Source: Ypsolopha sequella (Eukaryota > Arthropoda > Insecta > Lepidoptera > Ypsolophidae). Taken from it: 64,000 nucleotides of DNA. Within the stretch, counting starts at the first letter, position 1, and every line of letters starts with the position of its first letter. Under the pieces are notes generated by a model that made no database searches, had not been told where the DNA came from, and saw only the letters and a program-made list of their open reading frames with translations. Below, in pieces: positions 41,019 to 50,883 of the stretch. Position numbers and translations under genes: made by a program. The stretch is taken from contig OW204011.1 of NCBI GenBank assembly GCA_934047225.1, positions 15,388,339-15,452,338 of the forward strand, read 5' to 3'.

Positions 41019-43752
41019 GGTGATATATTGGAACCCGGGAGGCGTCTCAAAGAAGCAGGCAGACCTCCGAACTCTCGCCCAGTCGCAGGATGCACACATC
41101 ATCCTCCTGGGCGAAACCAAACTAGCTCCATCTCAGCAGCTCCGCTTACCTAACTACTTCGTGTACCGTCGGGATGAAATCTCTCCTGTTCCGCCCCACC
41201 TACCTTATCGTGGGACTGCGGTGCTGGTTAGGAGAGATATCGTGCACGAAGAGTTAGACCCGCCGGCGTTTACTGACATGCGCACCAACGGTGTGCGAGT
41301 CAATGCCGACGGAGCGGAGCTCCGCTTGTTCGCAGCCTACAAGCCGCCTCGCACAGGAAGACGCCCGTTCGCTACCCAGGACCTCCGGAATATATTCGAC
41401 GGCTGTACACCCACTCTCCTCGCGGGTGATCTTAACTCTAAACACACCGGTTGGGGTTCAAGAATCACCAACTACGAGGGGAGGTGCCTCGCCAACGACG
41501 CCGAGCGCCATAACTACGAGGTGGTGGGAACGAGCGCCCCCACGCATGTGCCCACCAACCCGTCTCAATTACCGGACGTCCTGGATATCGTCCTGCACCA
41601 GGCTCTGCCGTATCCGATATCGGTGGAGGTCTTGTACGACATGGACACCAACCACCTGCCAATCCTCATCGTGGTGGGTCTAATGTCCAACTTTACAATT
41701 ATACCTCCACCTCGCCGGAAGGTGAACTGGGAGCAGTTCCAGTCCAGCCTCTCAGACTTCAGCCTCCGAGGTAACATCTCGACACCTCAGGAGGTGGAGT
41801 CCGCTGCTGCCAGGATAACTCTTGCGGTGGTCGATGCACAGGAAGCGGCGACTACTACCGTACCTGTGGCGTCCCGCCGCAAGGAGGAGCTCCCTGCCCA
41901 CCTACAGGCAGACCTGCAAGAGAAGAGGCGGCTTCGCAAGCTGTGGGCCCGCACTCGCTGCCCTAGGATCAAGACCGAGCTGAACCGACTCGCTGAGAGG
42001 TTGTCAGAAGGCGTGAAGGAGCACCGTGGTAAAACCTGGGATGATACCATCGACCGGGCTACCGAAAACGACACTTCTTTGCGCCGCCTACTGAGGAACC
42101 TATCACGCGCCCCGGAGCCGATCTACCCGCTTTACAACGAGAGGGGAGAACGGAAGTATGCTGCTCAAGACCGCGCCAACATACTCGCAGACCACCTTGA
42201 AGGTCAATTCAAGCCGAATACAGTCGCGCCCACCGCCTCAGATCACATCGATCACGTGGTGCGCACTGTGGACGAGTTCCTTCAAGCCGAGACAGAGCCG
42301 ACGGCCGACATTACTTTCATCTCCCCTACGGAGTTGGCGGCGACAATTCGCTACCTTCCCAATAGGAAAGCCCCTGGTCCCGACGGGATACCTACTGCGG
42401 CGCTAAAGAGGCTACCACGCAGAGTGGTTGTGGCGTTGGTACGCCTCTTTAATGGAATACTCAGGACCGGCCACTTCCCAGAGGCCTGGAAGACCGGGAA
42501 GGTGATTACCCTCCCCAAACCGGGCAAGGATCGTCGCTATCCAGCGCACCACCGGCCCATCACGCTACTTTCGCACATCGCGAAGACATTCGAGCGCCTG
42601 CTCCTGCGGAGACTGAGACCGCACGTCCCACCTCGGGACGAGCAATTTGGTTTCCGCAGTGAGCACTCAACTACGCTACAGTTGATAAGAGTCCTGCATC
42701 ACCTTTCGTTCGAGATGAACAAAGGTCGCCACACCGTCAGCGTCTTCCTCGATATCGAGAAGGCGTTCGATCGCGTGTGGCATGCGGGGCTTTTATACAA
42801 ACTGTTAGCTAGTGCTATGCCGCGCGAGCTAGTGCGAATAGTAGCGTCGTTCCTAGCCGACCGACGATTCTTTGTCTCGGTAGAGGGCGCCACTTCTCCG
42901 ATGCACCCTATCGGTGCTGGTGTACCGCAGGGCAGCTGCCTCTCGCCCTGCCTGTACGCAGTCTACACAGATGACATCCCAACACTGGCTGGCACACTCG
43001 CAGAGGGGGAGGAGGACGTCGAGTTAGCACTCTATGCTGACGACAGCGCCTACTTCGCCTCCTCTCGAAGAGTGTTGACCGCCGTGTCCAAGATGCAGAG
43101 GCTTCTGGATCGACTGCCAGAGTGGCTAGACAACTGGCGTATGTCGGTCAACGTGGGGAAGACGACAGCCATGTTGTCTGGCAGTACCTGGACCTCTAGT
43201 CTCCAGAAGCTTCAACTGCGAGGGGGAAATATCGAGTGGGCAGACTCGGTAAAGTACCTAGGATGCTTCATCGACCGTCGGCTACGCATGGGGCCTCAGG
43301 TTGGACATGTCATCAGACAGACCAAAGCCGCAAGAGCGGTCCTGAGGCCCGTGCTAGCATCCCGACTCCCCCTGAGGACGAAGACTAACATCTACAAGAC
43401 ATACCTGCGCTCCCGCCTCACTTATGCGGCGCCTGCATGGTATGTCCTGTGTTCTTCTGTTCTCAGGGGAAAACTGCAAGCCCAGCAGAACATCTCCCTG
43501 CGTGTCATCACCTCCGCAGGGAGATACGTCCGCAACGATACGATCGCCACAGACCTGGGGGCTGAGAGCGTAGAAGAGTTCGTGCGCCGACTGGCGCGAT
43601 CACTCTTTTATCGCGCCGACCACAGCCCGCACGAACACCTACGTAATCTCGCCCCCACGTACGACCGTTCACCAACAAGACGGCCTTACCCCAGGGAGCT
43701 GCTGAGCGACTCATCTGCCAGCAGCTCCGAAGATGATGACAGCGGAGACTGA
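40999..43752 (+). CDS. J2 ORF2, endonuclease-reverse transcriptase (917 aa)
   Basis: The endonuclease occupies about residues 5-225: VIYWNPGGVSKKQADL, LLGETKL with the catalytic Glu, AGDLNSKHTGWGS near 140, DVLDIVL near 195. The reverse transcriptase is about 430-740: [46 protein letters not shown], and YADD near 678. The acidic Ser-rich C-terminus ends DDDSGD. The sequence style (WGS after GDLNSKH, PDVLDI) is that of the Jockey clade. The ATG at 40999 was chosen because it precedes the first endonuclease motif and overlaps the ORF1 end. No stop or frameshift is present. Confidence 0.95.
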   Translation: MPRGALRVIYWNPGGVSKKQADLRTLAQSQDAHIILLGETKLAPSQQLRLPNYFVYRRDEISPVPPHLPYRGTAVLVRRDIVHEELDPPAFTDMRTNGVRVNADGAELRLFAAYKPPRTGRRPFATQDLRNIFDGCTPTLLAGDLNSKHTGWGSRITNYEGRCLANDAERHNYEVVGTSAPTHVPTNPSQLPDVLDIVLHQALPYPISVEVLYDMDTNHLPILIVVGLMSNFTIIPPPRRKVNWEQFQSSLSDFSLRGNISTPQEVESAAARITLAVVDAQEAATTTVPVASRRKEELPAHLQADLQEKRRLRKLWARTRCPRIKTELNRLAERLSEGVKEHRGKTWDDTIDRATENDTSLRRLLRNLSRAPEPIYPLYNERGERKYAAQDRANILADHLEGQFKPNTVAPTASDHIDHVVRTVDEFLQAETEPTADITFISPTELAATIRYLPNRKAPGPDGIPTAALKRLPRRVVVALVRLFNGILRTGHFPEAWKTGKVITLPKPGKDRRYPAHHRPITLLSHIAKTFERLLLRRLRPHVPPRDEQFGFRSEHSTTLQLIRVLHHLSFEMNKGRHTVSVFLDIEKAFDRVWHAGLLYKLLASAMPRELVRIVASFLADRRFFVSVEGATSPMHPIGAGVPQGSCLSPCLYAVYTDDIPTLAGTLAEGEEDVELALYADDSAYFASSRRVLTAVSKMQRLLDRLPEWLDNWRMSVNVGKTTAMLSGSTWTSSLQKLQLRGGNIEWADSVKYLGCFIDRRLRMGPQVGHVIRQTKAARAVLRPVLASRLPLRTKTNIYKTYLRSRLTYAAPAWYVLCSSVLRGKLQAQQNISLRVITSAGRYVRNDTIATDLGAESVEEFVRRLARSLFYRADHSPHEHLRNLAPTYDRSPTRRPYPRELLSDSSASSSEDDDSGD

Positions 43753-43993
43753 AGACGGACTGGGCTGTCGGTGACGTTACCACCGGCAGTCATGAAGATG
43801 GACTGGACTGTCGGTGACATTACCACCGACAGCCCTGAAGACTAAGTCTCCGCAGCCGCCAACCACCATACTGGCGGCACCCCCCGGACCCGCGGGTTAT
43901 AGCCCGCGGAGAAGAAGCTCGGGTAATAATTTAGATAAATTGAGATCCGTACCTATGCGCACGCCCTGCGGGCGTGCGAAGACGAAAACCACC
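43753..43993 (+). repeat. J2 3' UTR with tandem and inverted repeats
   Basis: Two copies of a unit of about 43 bp (GAAGACGGACTGGGCTGTCGG..., GAAGATGGACTGGACTGTCGG...) at about 43751-43837 each contain a hairpin, CTGTCGGTG...CACCGRCAG. Two further hairpins follow: CCGCGGG/CCCGCGG near 43890-43909 and GCACGCC/GGCGTGC near 43959-43978. Such folded 3' ends are candidates for recognition by the element's own reverse transcriptase. Confidence 0.85.
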
Positions 43994-44002
43994 AGTGCTG
44001 CC

Positions 44003-44110
44003 ACCTACCGTGCCGTGCACTAACTAACTCCGTTCGTTGGTTAGTCCGCTAGTGATTTGTTTGATTTTATTTGATTTGATTTGATTCGTGAAGTAACAAC
44101 GTAAACAACA
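44003..44110 (+). promoter_or_regulatory. H1 leader, unit D, cut off from its TATA box by J2
   Basis: 108 bp of normal H1 leader remain. The TATA box is now 3.35 kb upstream of the H1 ATG, on the other side of the LINE. Confidence 0.8.
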
Positions 44111-44788
44111 ATGGCAGACACAGCAGTCGCGTCCGAGGCACCCGCACCCGCCACCCCTGCAAAGAAACAGAAAGCATCCACCGCTGCGAAGAAACCTAAA
44201 GCTAAGCCCACGCATCCCAAGACCTCCGAGATGGTAAACAACGCCATCAAGGAACTGAAGGAGCGCAGCGGCTCCTCCCTGCAGGCGATCAAGAAGTACA
44301 TCGCCGCGCAGTACAAGGTCGACGCCGAGAAACTCGCCCCGTTCATCAGGAAGTACCTTAAAAGTGCCGTCGAGTCCGGCGCACTCATCCAGACGAAGGG
44401 AAAGGGTGCCTCCGGCTCTTTCAAGCTAGAGAACACTGGCAAGAAACCCGCCGCTAAGGCCGGCCGTCCGTCCGCAGCCGCCTCTAAAAAGCAAACACCG
44501 AAAAAGGCGTCAGCCGGGGCCACCAAGAGGAAGACTGCTCCAGCATCTCCTTCGAAGGCGAAATCTGCGACAGCTTCCATCAAGGAAAAGAAAGCCGCCG
44601 CCGCAGCCAAAAAGAAACCTGCGAAAGGGAAAAGCGCCACGCCCGTCAAGGCCAGCAAGGCCAAGAGCGTCACCCCGAAGGCCAAGAAGACCGCCAAACC
44701 CCCGACCAGGAAGCCGAAAGCGCCAAAACCCAAAAAGGCCACCGCTCCGAAGGCTAAACCAGCGGCGAAGAAAGTTTCAAAGAAGTAA
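44111..44788 (+). CDS. H1: Linker histone H1, unit D
   Basis: Intact coding region with the same 225-residue protein as unit B. It is probably not expressed from its own promoter because the J2 LINE separates TATA box and leader. Its 3' flank has one extra GGAT unit (44817-44832), shared with unit E. Confidence 0.98.
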   Translation: MADTAVASEAPAPATPAKKQKASTAAKKPKAKPTHPKTSEMVNNAIKELKERSGSSLQAIKKYIAAQYKVDAEKLAPFIRKYLKSAVESGALIQTKGKGASGSFKLENTGKKPAAKAGRPSAAASKKQTPKKASAGATKRKTAPASPSKAKSATASIKEKKAAAAAKKKPAKGKSATPVKASKAKSVTPKAKKTAKPPTRKPKAPKPKKATAPKAKPAAKKVSKK

Positions 44789-44917
44789 TTCATCACGTTT
44801 GTGTATCACGATGATGGATGGATGGATGGATACACGAGCGGTCGGCGTGCTGCTGCGAAGAAGATGATCACCCTCTCTCTCTCTCCGAGCTCACGCTCGC
44901 TCGTCTCGAGCACCAAA

Positions 44918-44962
44918 AGCCCTTTTCAGGGCTATCAAAACTTTCAAATAACCTCTGTTTCT
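44918..44962 (+). promoter_or_regulatory. Histone 3'-end processing signal, H1 unit D
   Basis: AGCCCTTTTCAGGGCT is at 44918-44933 and GTTTCT at 44957-44962. Confidence 0.93.
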
Positions 44963-45479
44963 ATAGACTTCTCGCCTAAGTGAGAATCGAATCTGCATCT
45001 GTACCTACCTACGTAGGTACCTAGCAGGCAGGCACATTATTTTGCAAAAATAAGTAATATGCACAACAAACACACCACCAAGACTGAGTATTGCTATCGC
45101 TGAACAAACTACATAACTATATATAAAGAATACTATAATAATATAATGTAGGAATAGCGTCGGACCCCCTTATCTCTCTCTCTCTCTCTCTCTCTCTCCT
45201 TCCTCTCTCTCTCTCCGTCTCTATTATACGATGTTCACAATAATTAGGCCAATAGCAAAGACTTTATTACCTTCAGAATAGAGGCGATTATTGGTCGGTT
45301 TGTTGGTTAAATTGTGATGGTCGTGTAATACGTATCGTACCGATATTCGCTAGCCGTGAGCACGGATCTCTACTATATAAATACGGCTGGAAAAAAATAT
45401 TGGTCATCAGATCACTTCTGTCCGCGGTTTTGCGCGTACTTTCCTGTGTAACCAGTACCGTTTATTAATATCATTCAAC
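44963..45479 (+). promoter_or_regulatory. H1-H2A spacer and H2A promoter, unit D
   Basis: CCAAT is at 45249-45253, ATTGG at 45290-45294 and the TATA box at 45374-45382. The CT repeat at about 45172-45216 is longer than in units A and B and has a CTTCC interruption. After the TATA box it reads AAAAAAATATTGG where A and B have AAAAAAATGTTGG. Confidence 0.85.
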
Positions 45480-45854
45480 ATGTCCGGACGCGGAAAGGGC
45501 GGCAAAGTCAAGGGAAAGGCAAAGTCCCGTTCCAACCGTGCCGGTCTCCAGTTCCCGGTGGGACGTATCCACAGGCTGCTCCGCAAGGGCAACTACGCTG
45601 AGCGCGTCGGTGCCGGAGCGCCGGTGTACTTGGCCGCCGTTATGGAATATCTAGCCGCTGAAGTACTCGAGTTGGCCGGCAACGCGGCCCGCGATAACAA
45701 GAAGACCAGGATCATCCCCCGTCACTTGCAGCTCGCCATCCGTAACGACGAGGAGCTGAACAAGCTCTTGTCCGGCGTGACCATCGCTCAGGGCGGTGTT
45801 CTGCCGAACATCCAAGCGGTGCTTCTGCCCAAGAAGACCGAGAAGAAGGCATAA
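45480..45854 (+). CDS. H2A: Histone H2A, unit D
   Basis: Intact H2A with a complete promoter. It has the silent GAT codon (ARDNKK) shared only with unit E. The J3 LINE is inserted 460 bp after its stop, beyond the 3' processing signal. Confidence 0.99.
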
Positions 45855-45877
45855 GCAGTAGTAGATGCAATCAAAAC

Positions 45878-45924
45878 GGCCCTTTTCAGGGCCACAAAAC
45901 TATTCCGTACACATTGTTGTTTCT
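45878..45924 (+). promoter_or_regulatory. Histone 3'-end processing signal, H2A unit D
   Basis: GGCCCTTTTCAGGGCC is at 45878-45893 and GTTTCT at 45919-45924. Confidence 0.94.
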
Positions 45925-46313
45925 GCACGACTTGCTCGATCGATCAACTAAACTAAGTACACGACACACATTATTATTACTAGCTAGAGATACCTCCTAC
46001 CTACCTACCTACCTACCTACCTACCTACATGCATGCATGCATGCGTTGGTTATTTATTTTTTATAACTACTTTGACAATCTTACCTTACCTATGATTTTT
46101 GTGATACATACCTACCTAGAGAGAGACCATCATGGTTTCTGGCTGGTGGCTCTCATGTCCAAATAATAATAGCTGGCCTAAGTGGCGACAGCGAGTGAGG
46201 ATATCTGGAAATTTTAAAAACTAATTTATGAAATATACCTACCTAGGTATATAACACAGTAGGACAGTCGTATTCTATTGATATTGTTATTAGACAAGAA
46301 AGAAAATAACATA
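45925..46313. other. Left part of H2A-H2B spacer, unit D
   Basis: AT-rich spacer with (TACC)n at about 45997-46027 and an extra ATGC unit compared with A and B. No gene seen. Confidence 0.8.
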
Positions 46314-46319
46314 TTCTTT

Positions 46320-46358
<39 letters not shown>

Positions 46359-46420
46359 GCCCAAGCAAGGCACCCTCCGGAGGTCACGGTGGGAGGGAGG
46401 TGGAGAATGCTCATAGCATA

Positions 46421-46442
46421 CCAACGTAACCGGTTACGTTGG
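46421..46442. repeat. 22-bp perfect palindrome in the J3 3' UTR
   Basis: CCAACGTAACC followed at once by its reverse complement GGTTACGTTGG. It would form a hairpin in the LINE RNA about 65 nt before the poly(A) tail. Confidence 0.85.
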
Positions 46443-46591
46443 TTATGTGGGACTCACTGAGTGCCTACCCACTAAACTCCACCTAATTTGGTTTGGCCCA
46501 TACGGGTCTTAAAACCTTTATCAGAAGCGACCCCCTCTGGGGAAAGGGGGCGCTAGCGGAGCCCTATAGGGGCATCCGCTGGATAAGAACA

Positions 46592-49459
46592 CTAAGTGTT
46601 AATTTCTGGGGGTTGGGAGGAAGAGCTAGGCTCTGATCGTTTGGTTTGAGCCTTCAGCTCATCGAAGGCTTCCAGAAGGAGATTGAGATGGGCTGAGAGT
46701 TTGTCAGGGGGATCGGAGAGAACGTTTCTTGGTCTTCGAACCTTGTATCGGGATATAGACGGAGCAGTATAGGAGACTGTCTCGCGTACTAATGGATTGG
46801 GGTGTTCTTCAGAAGATTTGAAGAAGGTATCTGAGAGGGATTTCATGAATTGTTGGAGGGTGGGTAGCTCCAAATCACGATGGAGGTCTGCGTTGCGCAC
46901 GTACCATGGTGCGTTGGCCGCTCTCCGACAGAATAAGTTCTGTACTATCTGCATTTTATACAGGACTTTGGGGTTCGCATGTGCGAAGACAGGGGAAGCG
47001 TACGTTAACACAGGTCGGATGCAGACCTTGTATAGTGTTCGCTTGTTCCTGAGAGACATTTTACTGTGCCTGCCTAACATGCTGTTAAGCCGGTACAGAT
47101 AGAAGCGGGCTGTGCGCGTCACTCTATTGACGTGGGGTGCAAAAGTTAGTCTCGAGTCCAGAGTGACTCCTAGGTATTTGGCAGTGCTATGCCAAGGGAC
47201 TGGGGTACCTAGCATTCGGACGTTGGGGTTGTCATGGTGACGGCGTTTGTGGTCAAAGCGAATCGCGGAACTCTTTTCAGGGTTCACATCGATGCGCCAT
47301 CTTTGAAACCATTCTCCAAGGTCATCGATAGACTTTTGGAGTTTGGCGAGGATAGTCGGGGGGTTATGTCCTTTGACATAGAGAGCAGTGTCATCTGCGA
47401 AGAGTGATAGCTGTACCCCGTTTGTGGGGACGGGAATATCGTTTGTGTATAACGAGTAGAGGATAGGGGAGAGAACTGATCCCTGGGGGACTCCAGCCCT
47501 TAGGGGGCGTGGAGAGGAGAGCAGCCCTTCATGTCTGAAGCGGAATGAGCGATCTTTGAGGTATGATGCCACCGTGCGGACAAGACGGTCGGAAAGGCCT
47601 GTCTTGTGTAGTTTAAAGATGAGTCCTTCATGCCAGACTTTGTCGAATGCTTTCGCAACGTCAAAGAAGACAGCGACAGTAGGATACCGTCTTGGATAGA
47701 ATCCACTTAGGATGTATTCTACTATACGGTGGACTTGTTGGGGGCATGAGTGCCTGGCTCTGAAGCCGAATTGATAGGGGTTGATGATCGGGTCTCCATC
47801 TGTTGGGAATAAGTGGGTTTTCATGCGTGAAAGCATAACCCTCTCCAATAGTTTCCCCAATGATTTGAGGAGGCTAATTGGGCGGTGACTGGCAGGGAGG
47901 TTGAGTGGTTTCCCTGGTTTGGGAATACCTATGACTATGGCTTCTTTCCACGCTTTTGGGAAGTGGCCGAAATTAAAACAAGCGTTGAATATGAGGGTTA
48001 GCAAGGTGAGTACTTGCTGAGGAAGGTGCTTGAGGGCTTTATTGGAGATCCCGTCCGCGCCTGGCGCTTTCTTGGGCTTTAGACCTCTGATGAAGAAGTG
48101 GATTTCATCTTCGGTCACTGTGATGGGGTCGGAGGTGAGGGGAAGGGAGTTCTGATAGTGAATCTCGTCCTCCACCTCTTTTATGTGGGAGGGGTCAATT
48201 GGTTGGGAGCTGGGAGAGCACTGTGAGGCAATGCTATCCGCAAAGCATTCTGCTTTTTCCTCGTCCTCGAAGGCTGTTGAGCCATCGGGGCAGGTCAAAG
48301 GGGGAATGTGAGTGATTGCGTCTATCCTGAGAGCTCTCGCCATTGGATAGAACGCAACGTGTGATGGGGATATCTTTTCCATGAGCTCACTTCTACGGGA
48401 TTCATTGAGCTCAGAGAGAGCTGACTTAAGTTTGCGACTCAATTGATTCGCGGTCTTTCTGTAATCTGGGGTGGGATAGATTGCTGCTCTTCTTTGGGCT
48501 GCTCTCTTAGCTTTCAGAAGGTTGGAGATTTCCAGGGGAAGCTGTTGGGGTGGTTTGGAGGAGATCTTTTCGTTCTCTTTGAGAGAGGAATTGATTAGGT
48601 CCGTTAGCATGTCTATTGTAGCATCAATTTTGTCTGTGCTATCAAAGTAGTCAGGTGGGAGGTTGAGGGGGGATTCGGGGGCATCTATGGCCGAAGCTAA
48701 TGTGTTCTTGAAGCCTTCCCAATTTGTAAAGGTCTTGGGGGGAGGTAGAACGTCATTTGGGGGACCTAGTCTAAGGGAGACTGGGCGATGGTCAGAGCCA
48801 AGGTCATCTAGTGTTTCGATTGCCCTCAGATTCAGGGACACGCCCTTCGTGAGTGCAAAGTCTAAAACGTCTGGGGAGTGATCCGTATTATCAGGATAAT
48901 GAGTCGGGGAGTATGGAGATAAGACATTGATCTCGAGTGCATTTGTTATGCCGAGGAGTTTTCTACCATTAGTATTGGTTTTTAGGCAGGTCCAGTCAGT
49001 GTGTTTAGAGTTGAAATCTCCGAACATAATGACCGAATCACCCATAGAGAGGAGAGCTTCAAAGTCTCTTTTAACAGGTTTTTTGGTGGGGGGGATGTAG
49101 ATAGATGCTATGATTAGCGTTGGATGGCCTGACATAGCTAGTCTACATATAGTGGCTTCCATGGTCTCGAGTGGAGGCGTGGGAAGGGAAGAGCAGTGGA
49201 GGGCTTTCCTATAATAAATGGCTGTCCCTCCGAGGGGATCTTCTTCTCTTCTATCATTTCGTAGAAGAGAGAATTTCGGGATCGAGAGCCCCTTAAGGTT
49301 CTTAGACTTAAGAAACGTCTCTTGGAGGAGAAGTAGATCTACTTCGTTTTCCTGAAGATAGAGTTTTAGCTCAGGGAGGTTTGAGCGTAAACCTCTGCAG
49401 TTGTAGGAGGTGAGCGAGATGCCCTTGGGTTTTTGTCTAGCTGTACGGGCTTGAGACAT
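46592..49459 (-). CDS. J3 ORF2, endonuclease-reverse transcriptase (955 aa)
   Basis: The endonuclease covers about residues 15-235 (SYNCRGLRSNLPEL, LLQETFLK with the catalytic Glu near 47, FGDFNSKHTDW near 150, GSDHRPVSL near 222). The reverse transcriptase is about 450-760 ([47 protein letters not shown] near 687). It is a relative of J1 ORF2 but clearly a different family. The ATG at 49459 shares its A with the ORF1 stop (TAATG), the layout known for coupled stop-and-restart translation in some LINEs. Confidence 0.95.
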   Translation of the reverse strand: MSQARTARQKPKGISLTSYNCRGLRSNLPELKLYLQENEVDLLLLQETFLKSKNLKGLSIPKFSLLRNDRREEDPLGGTAIYYRKALHCSSLPTPPLETMEATICRLAMSGHPTLIIASIYIPPTKKPVKRDFEALLSMGDSVIMFGDFNSKHTDWTCLKTNTNGRKLLGITNALEINVLSPYSPTHYPDNTDHSPDVLDFALTKGVSLNLRAIETLDDLGSDHRPVSLRLGPPNDVLPPPKTFTNWEGFKNTLASAIDAPESPLNLPPDYFDSTDKIDATIDMLTDLINSSLKENEKISSKPPQQLPLEISNLLKAKRAAQRRAAIYPTPDYRKTANQLSRKLKSALSELNESRRSELMEKISPSHVAFYPMARALRIDAITHIPPLTCPDGSTAFEDEEKAECFADSIASQCSPSSQPIDPSHIKEVEDEIHYQNSLPLTSDPITVTEDEIHFFIRGLKPKKAPGADGISNKALKHLPQQVLTLLTLIFNACFNFGHFPKAWKEAIVIGIPKPGKPLNLPASHRPISLLKSLGKLLERVMLSRMKTHLFPTDGDPIINPYQFGFRARHSCPQQVHRIVEYILSGFYPRRYPTVAVFFDVAKAFDKVWHEGLIFKLHKTGLSDRLVRTVASYLKDRSFRFRHEGLLSSPRPLRAGVPQGSVLSPILYSLYTNDIPVPTNGVQLSLFADDTALYVKGHNPPTILAKLQKSIDDLGEWFQRWRIDVNPEKSSAIRFDHKRRHHDNPNVRMLGTPVPWHSTAKYLGVTLDSRLTFAPHVNRVTRTARFYLYRLNSMLGRHSKMSLRNKRTLYKVCIRPVLTYASPVFAHANPKVLYKMQIVQNLFCRRAANAPWYVRNADLHRDLELPTLQQFMKSLSDTFFKSSEEHPNPLVRETVSYTAPSISRYKVRRPRNVLSDPPDKLSAHLNLLLEAFDELKAQTKRSEPSSSSQPPEINT

Positions 49460-50829
49460 TATAATGACGTGAGGAGGTGGGAGTGCTCCACGAGCGCTAG
49501 AAGGCGCTGTTGGGGGGTGCGTGAAGCGCGCAGCTTATTAGCTAGCGACGAAATCTCGTGCACATTAATGTTCGAGATTACGTCGTGGATTAGTTTCATA
49601 TCATCAGCCAGGGAGGGCGTTAAGCCGTCTGACTGTGACTGAGACGTCCTGGGGGAGGCGACGGGTGGTGTGTGTGGGGGGGTCCTAATTGGGGCCCAGG
49701 CCTTGGTCGGGGGAGGGCCAGGCTGGGGGGCTGCAGCTTGTGGCTGTTTAGGAAGGCTAGGGAAGTGGTTTGGGTTATTAGGTGGGGGTAATAGGGGTAG
49801 TGGTTTAGGTTTGGTTACCCTGTTTGGCTTGGGTAGGGTGGAGCGTGGGGCACGGGGGCAGCCTCTGTAATTGGCTTTATGTCCAACCTGGTTACAGAGA
49901 ACGCAGGCTGGAGGGGTTAGGTCTTCTAGGGACCTTGGGCACTCTTTAGTGCTGTGGGGGTCTAGGCACTTAACGCACCTTGGGGGGGCTGTGCAGTTTG
50001 CAGCTGCGTGGCCATAGAGTTGGCAGCGGCGGCATTGGGCGGGGTACCCGCGACGGTTGGGTTTTTCTATTTTAATGCGAGAGAGCCCGCAGATTGTGCG
50101 GTCCTCTTTAAAGAGTGCCTTAGCGGCCGGGGTGTTGGTCATAATGACCAGGGCCAGGGGGAATCTCTTCCCTGAGCTGCTGTGCATCTTGTGCACAGCT
50201 TCAACAGGGAACCCCTGGTTTTTTAGATCATCCAAGATCTCGTCATTGGATACCTCGAACGGCATCCCCCGAAGGACAGCGCGGACTTTGCGCTCTTCTT
50301 CGAGGGCGTGCGTGTGGTAGGGGAACCCTGTGCGAAGTAGGAGCTTAATGAGACTCCTGAAGTCAACGATCGTTGGTGTCATGATTTTGATGGCCACGCC
50401 GGTATTGGTGGCTTGTGTGTAGATGATTTTTTCCTCGCTACAAAGCTTGGAGAGGGCCGACCATTTGGACTTGTCTCGCAACAAGACGGCGGGGGGGGTT
50501 TCCTTCTTTGCGAGGCGAGGCTCGCAGCGGGAGGCTACCTTAGGGGTAGTCTGGGTGGCCGGGGGAGGGGCAGTCTGGGTGGCCTGGGTGGGGGCAGGGG
50601 TTTCCTCTGTGGGGGAGAGGGGAGGGGAGGCTTTTCCCTTCTTTACCCTCTTTTTGCGACTTTCAACCCTGGTGAAAGGGTTGATCTCGTCGTTGTTGAT
50701 GGAACCTGTGAGGGTTCCATCATTGGACATTTTGTCCGAAGAGTTTGAACTGTTTGAACTCGAGGAGATCGAGGGGGGGGCGGACCTCTTACGGTCAGAA
50801 TTGGTGGACGAGTTGTCCGAAACCTCCAT
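49459..50829 (-). CDS. J3 ORF1, Gag-like zinc-knuckle protein (456 aa from first ATG)
   Basis: A Ser-rich N-terminus is followed by a basic segment and a fold like that of J1 ORF1. Three CCHC-like knuckles follow (CRRCQLYGHAAANC, CVKCLDPHSTKEC, CVLCNQVGHKANYRGC). A Pro-rich stretch and a helical end complete it. The ATG at 50829 (MEVSDNSS) is the first in the element, but the frame stays open through the 5' junction into host DNA up to 50955, so the true N-terminus may be missing by 5' truncation. Confidence 0.88.
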   Translation of the reverse strand: MEVSDNSSTNSDRKRSAPPSISSSSNSSNSSDKMSNDGTLTGSINNDEINPFTRVESRKKRVKKGKASPPLSPTEETPAPTQATQTAPPPATQTTPKVASRCEPRLAKKETPPAVLLRDKSKWSALSKLCSEEKIIYTQATNTGVAIKIMTPTIVDFRSLIKLLLRTGFPYHTHALEEERKVRAVLRGMPFEVSNDEILDDLKNQGFPVEAVHKMHSSSGKRFPLALVIMTNTPAAKALFKEDRTICGLSRIKIEKPNRRGYPAQCRRCQLYGHAAANCTAPPRCVKCLDPHSTKECPRSLEDLTPPACVLCNQVGHKANYRGCPRAPRSTLPKPNRVTKPKPLPLLPPPNNPNHFPSLPKQPQAAAPQPGPPPTKAWAPIRTPPHTPPVASPRTSQSQSDGLTPSLADDMKLIHDVISNINVHEISSLANKLRASRTPQQRLLALVEHSHLLTSL

Positions 50830-50883
50830 GCTCTGGGATGGAGATGCAGGGGATTCTGTCTCGAACCTTTGGGGTTCTTTGTT

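Larger units (their letters stand above)
40771..43993 (+). mobile_element. J2 Jockey-like LINE, 3.2-kb copy at the H1 TATA box
   Basis: A non-LTR element with the target duplication AGTGCTGCC at 40762-40770 and 43994-44002. The 5' end is truncated within ORF1, ORF2 is intact, and the 3' UTR (43753-43993) ends GAAAACCACC with no poly(A). The TATA box of H1 ends where the duplication begins, so initiation about 30 bp after the box would fall inside the element. The same base is the site of the truncated J2 in unit B. Overall GC content is higher than in J1 and J3. Confidence 0.95.
46314..50883 (-). mobile_element. J3 Jockey-like LINE, minus strand
   Basis: The non-LTR element occupies about 46321-50874. 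The target duplication TTCTTTGTT is at 46314-46322 and 50875-50883. Its poly(A) tail appears as 36 T at 46321-46356, and the last bases of the left duplication merge with it. ORF1, ORF2 and a 235-bp 3' UTR are present. No 5' UTR is seen before ORF1, so the 5' end may be truncated. It sits in the H2A-H2B spacer about 110 bp upstream of the H2B TATA box and points away from H2B. Confidence 0.94.
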
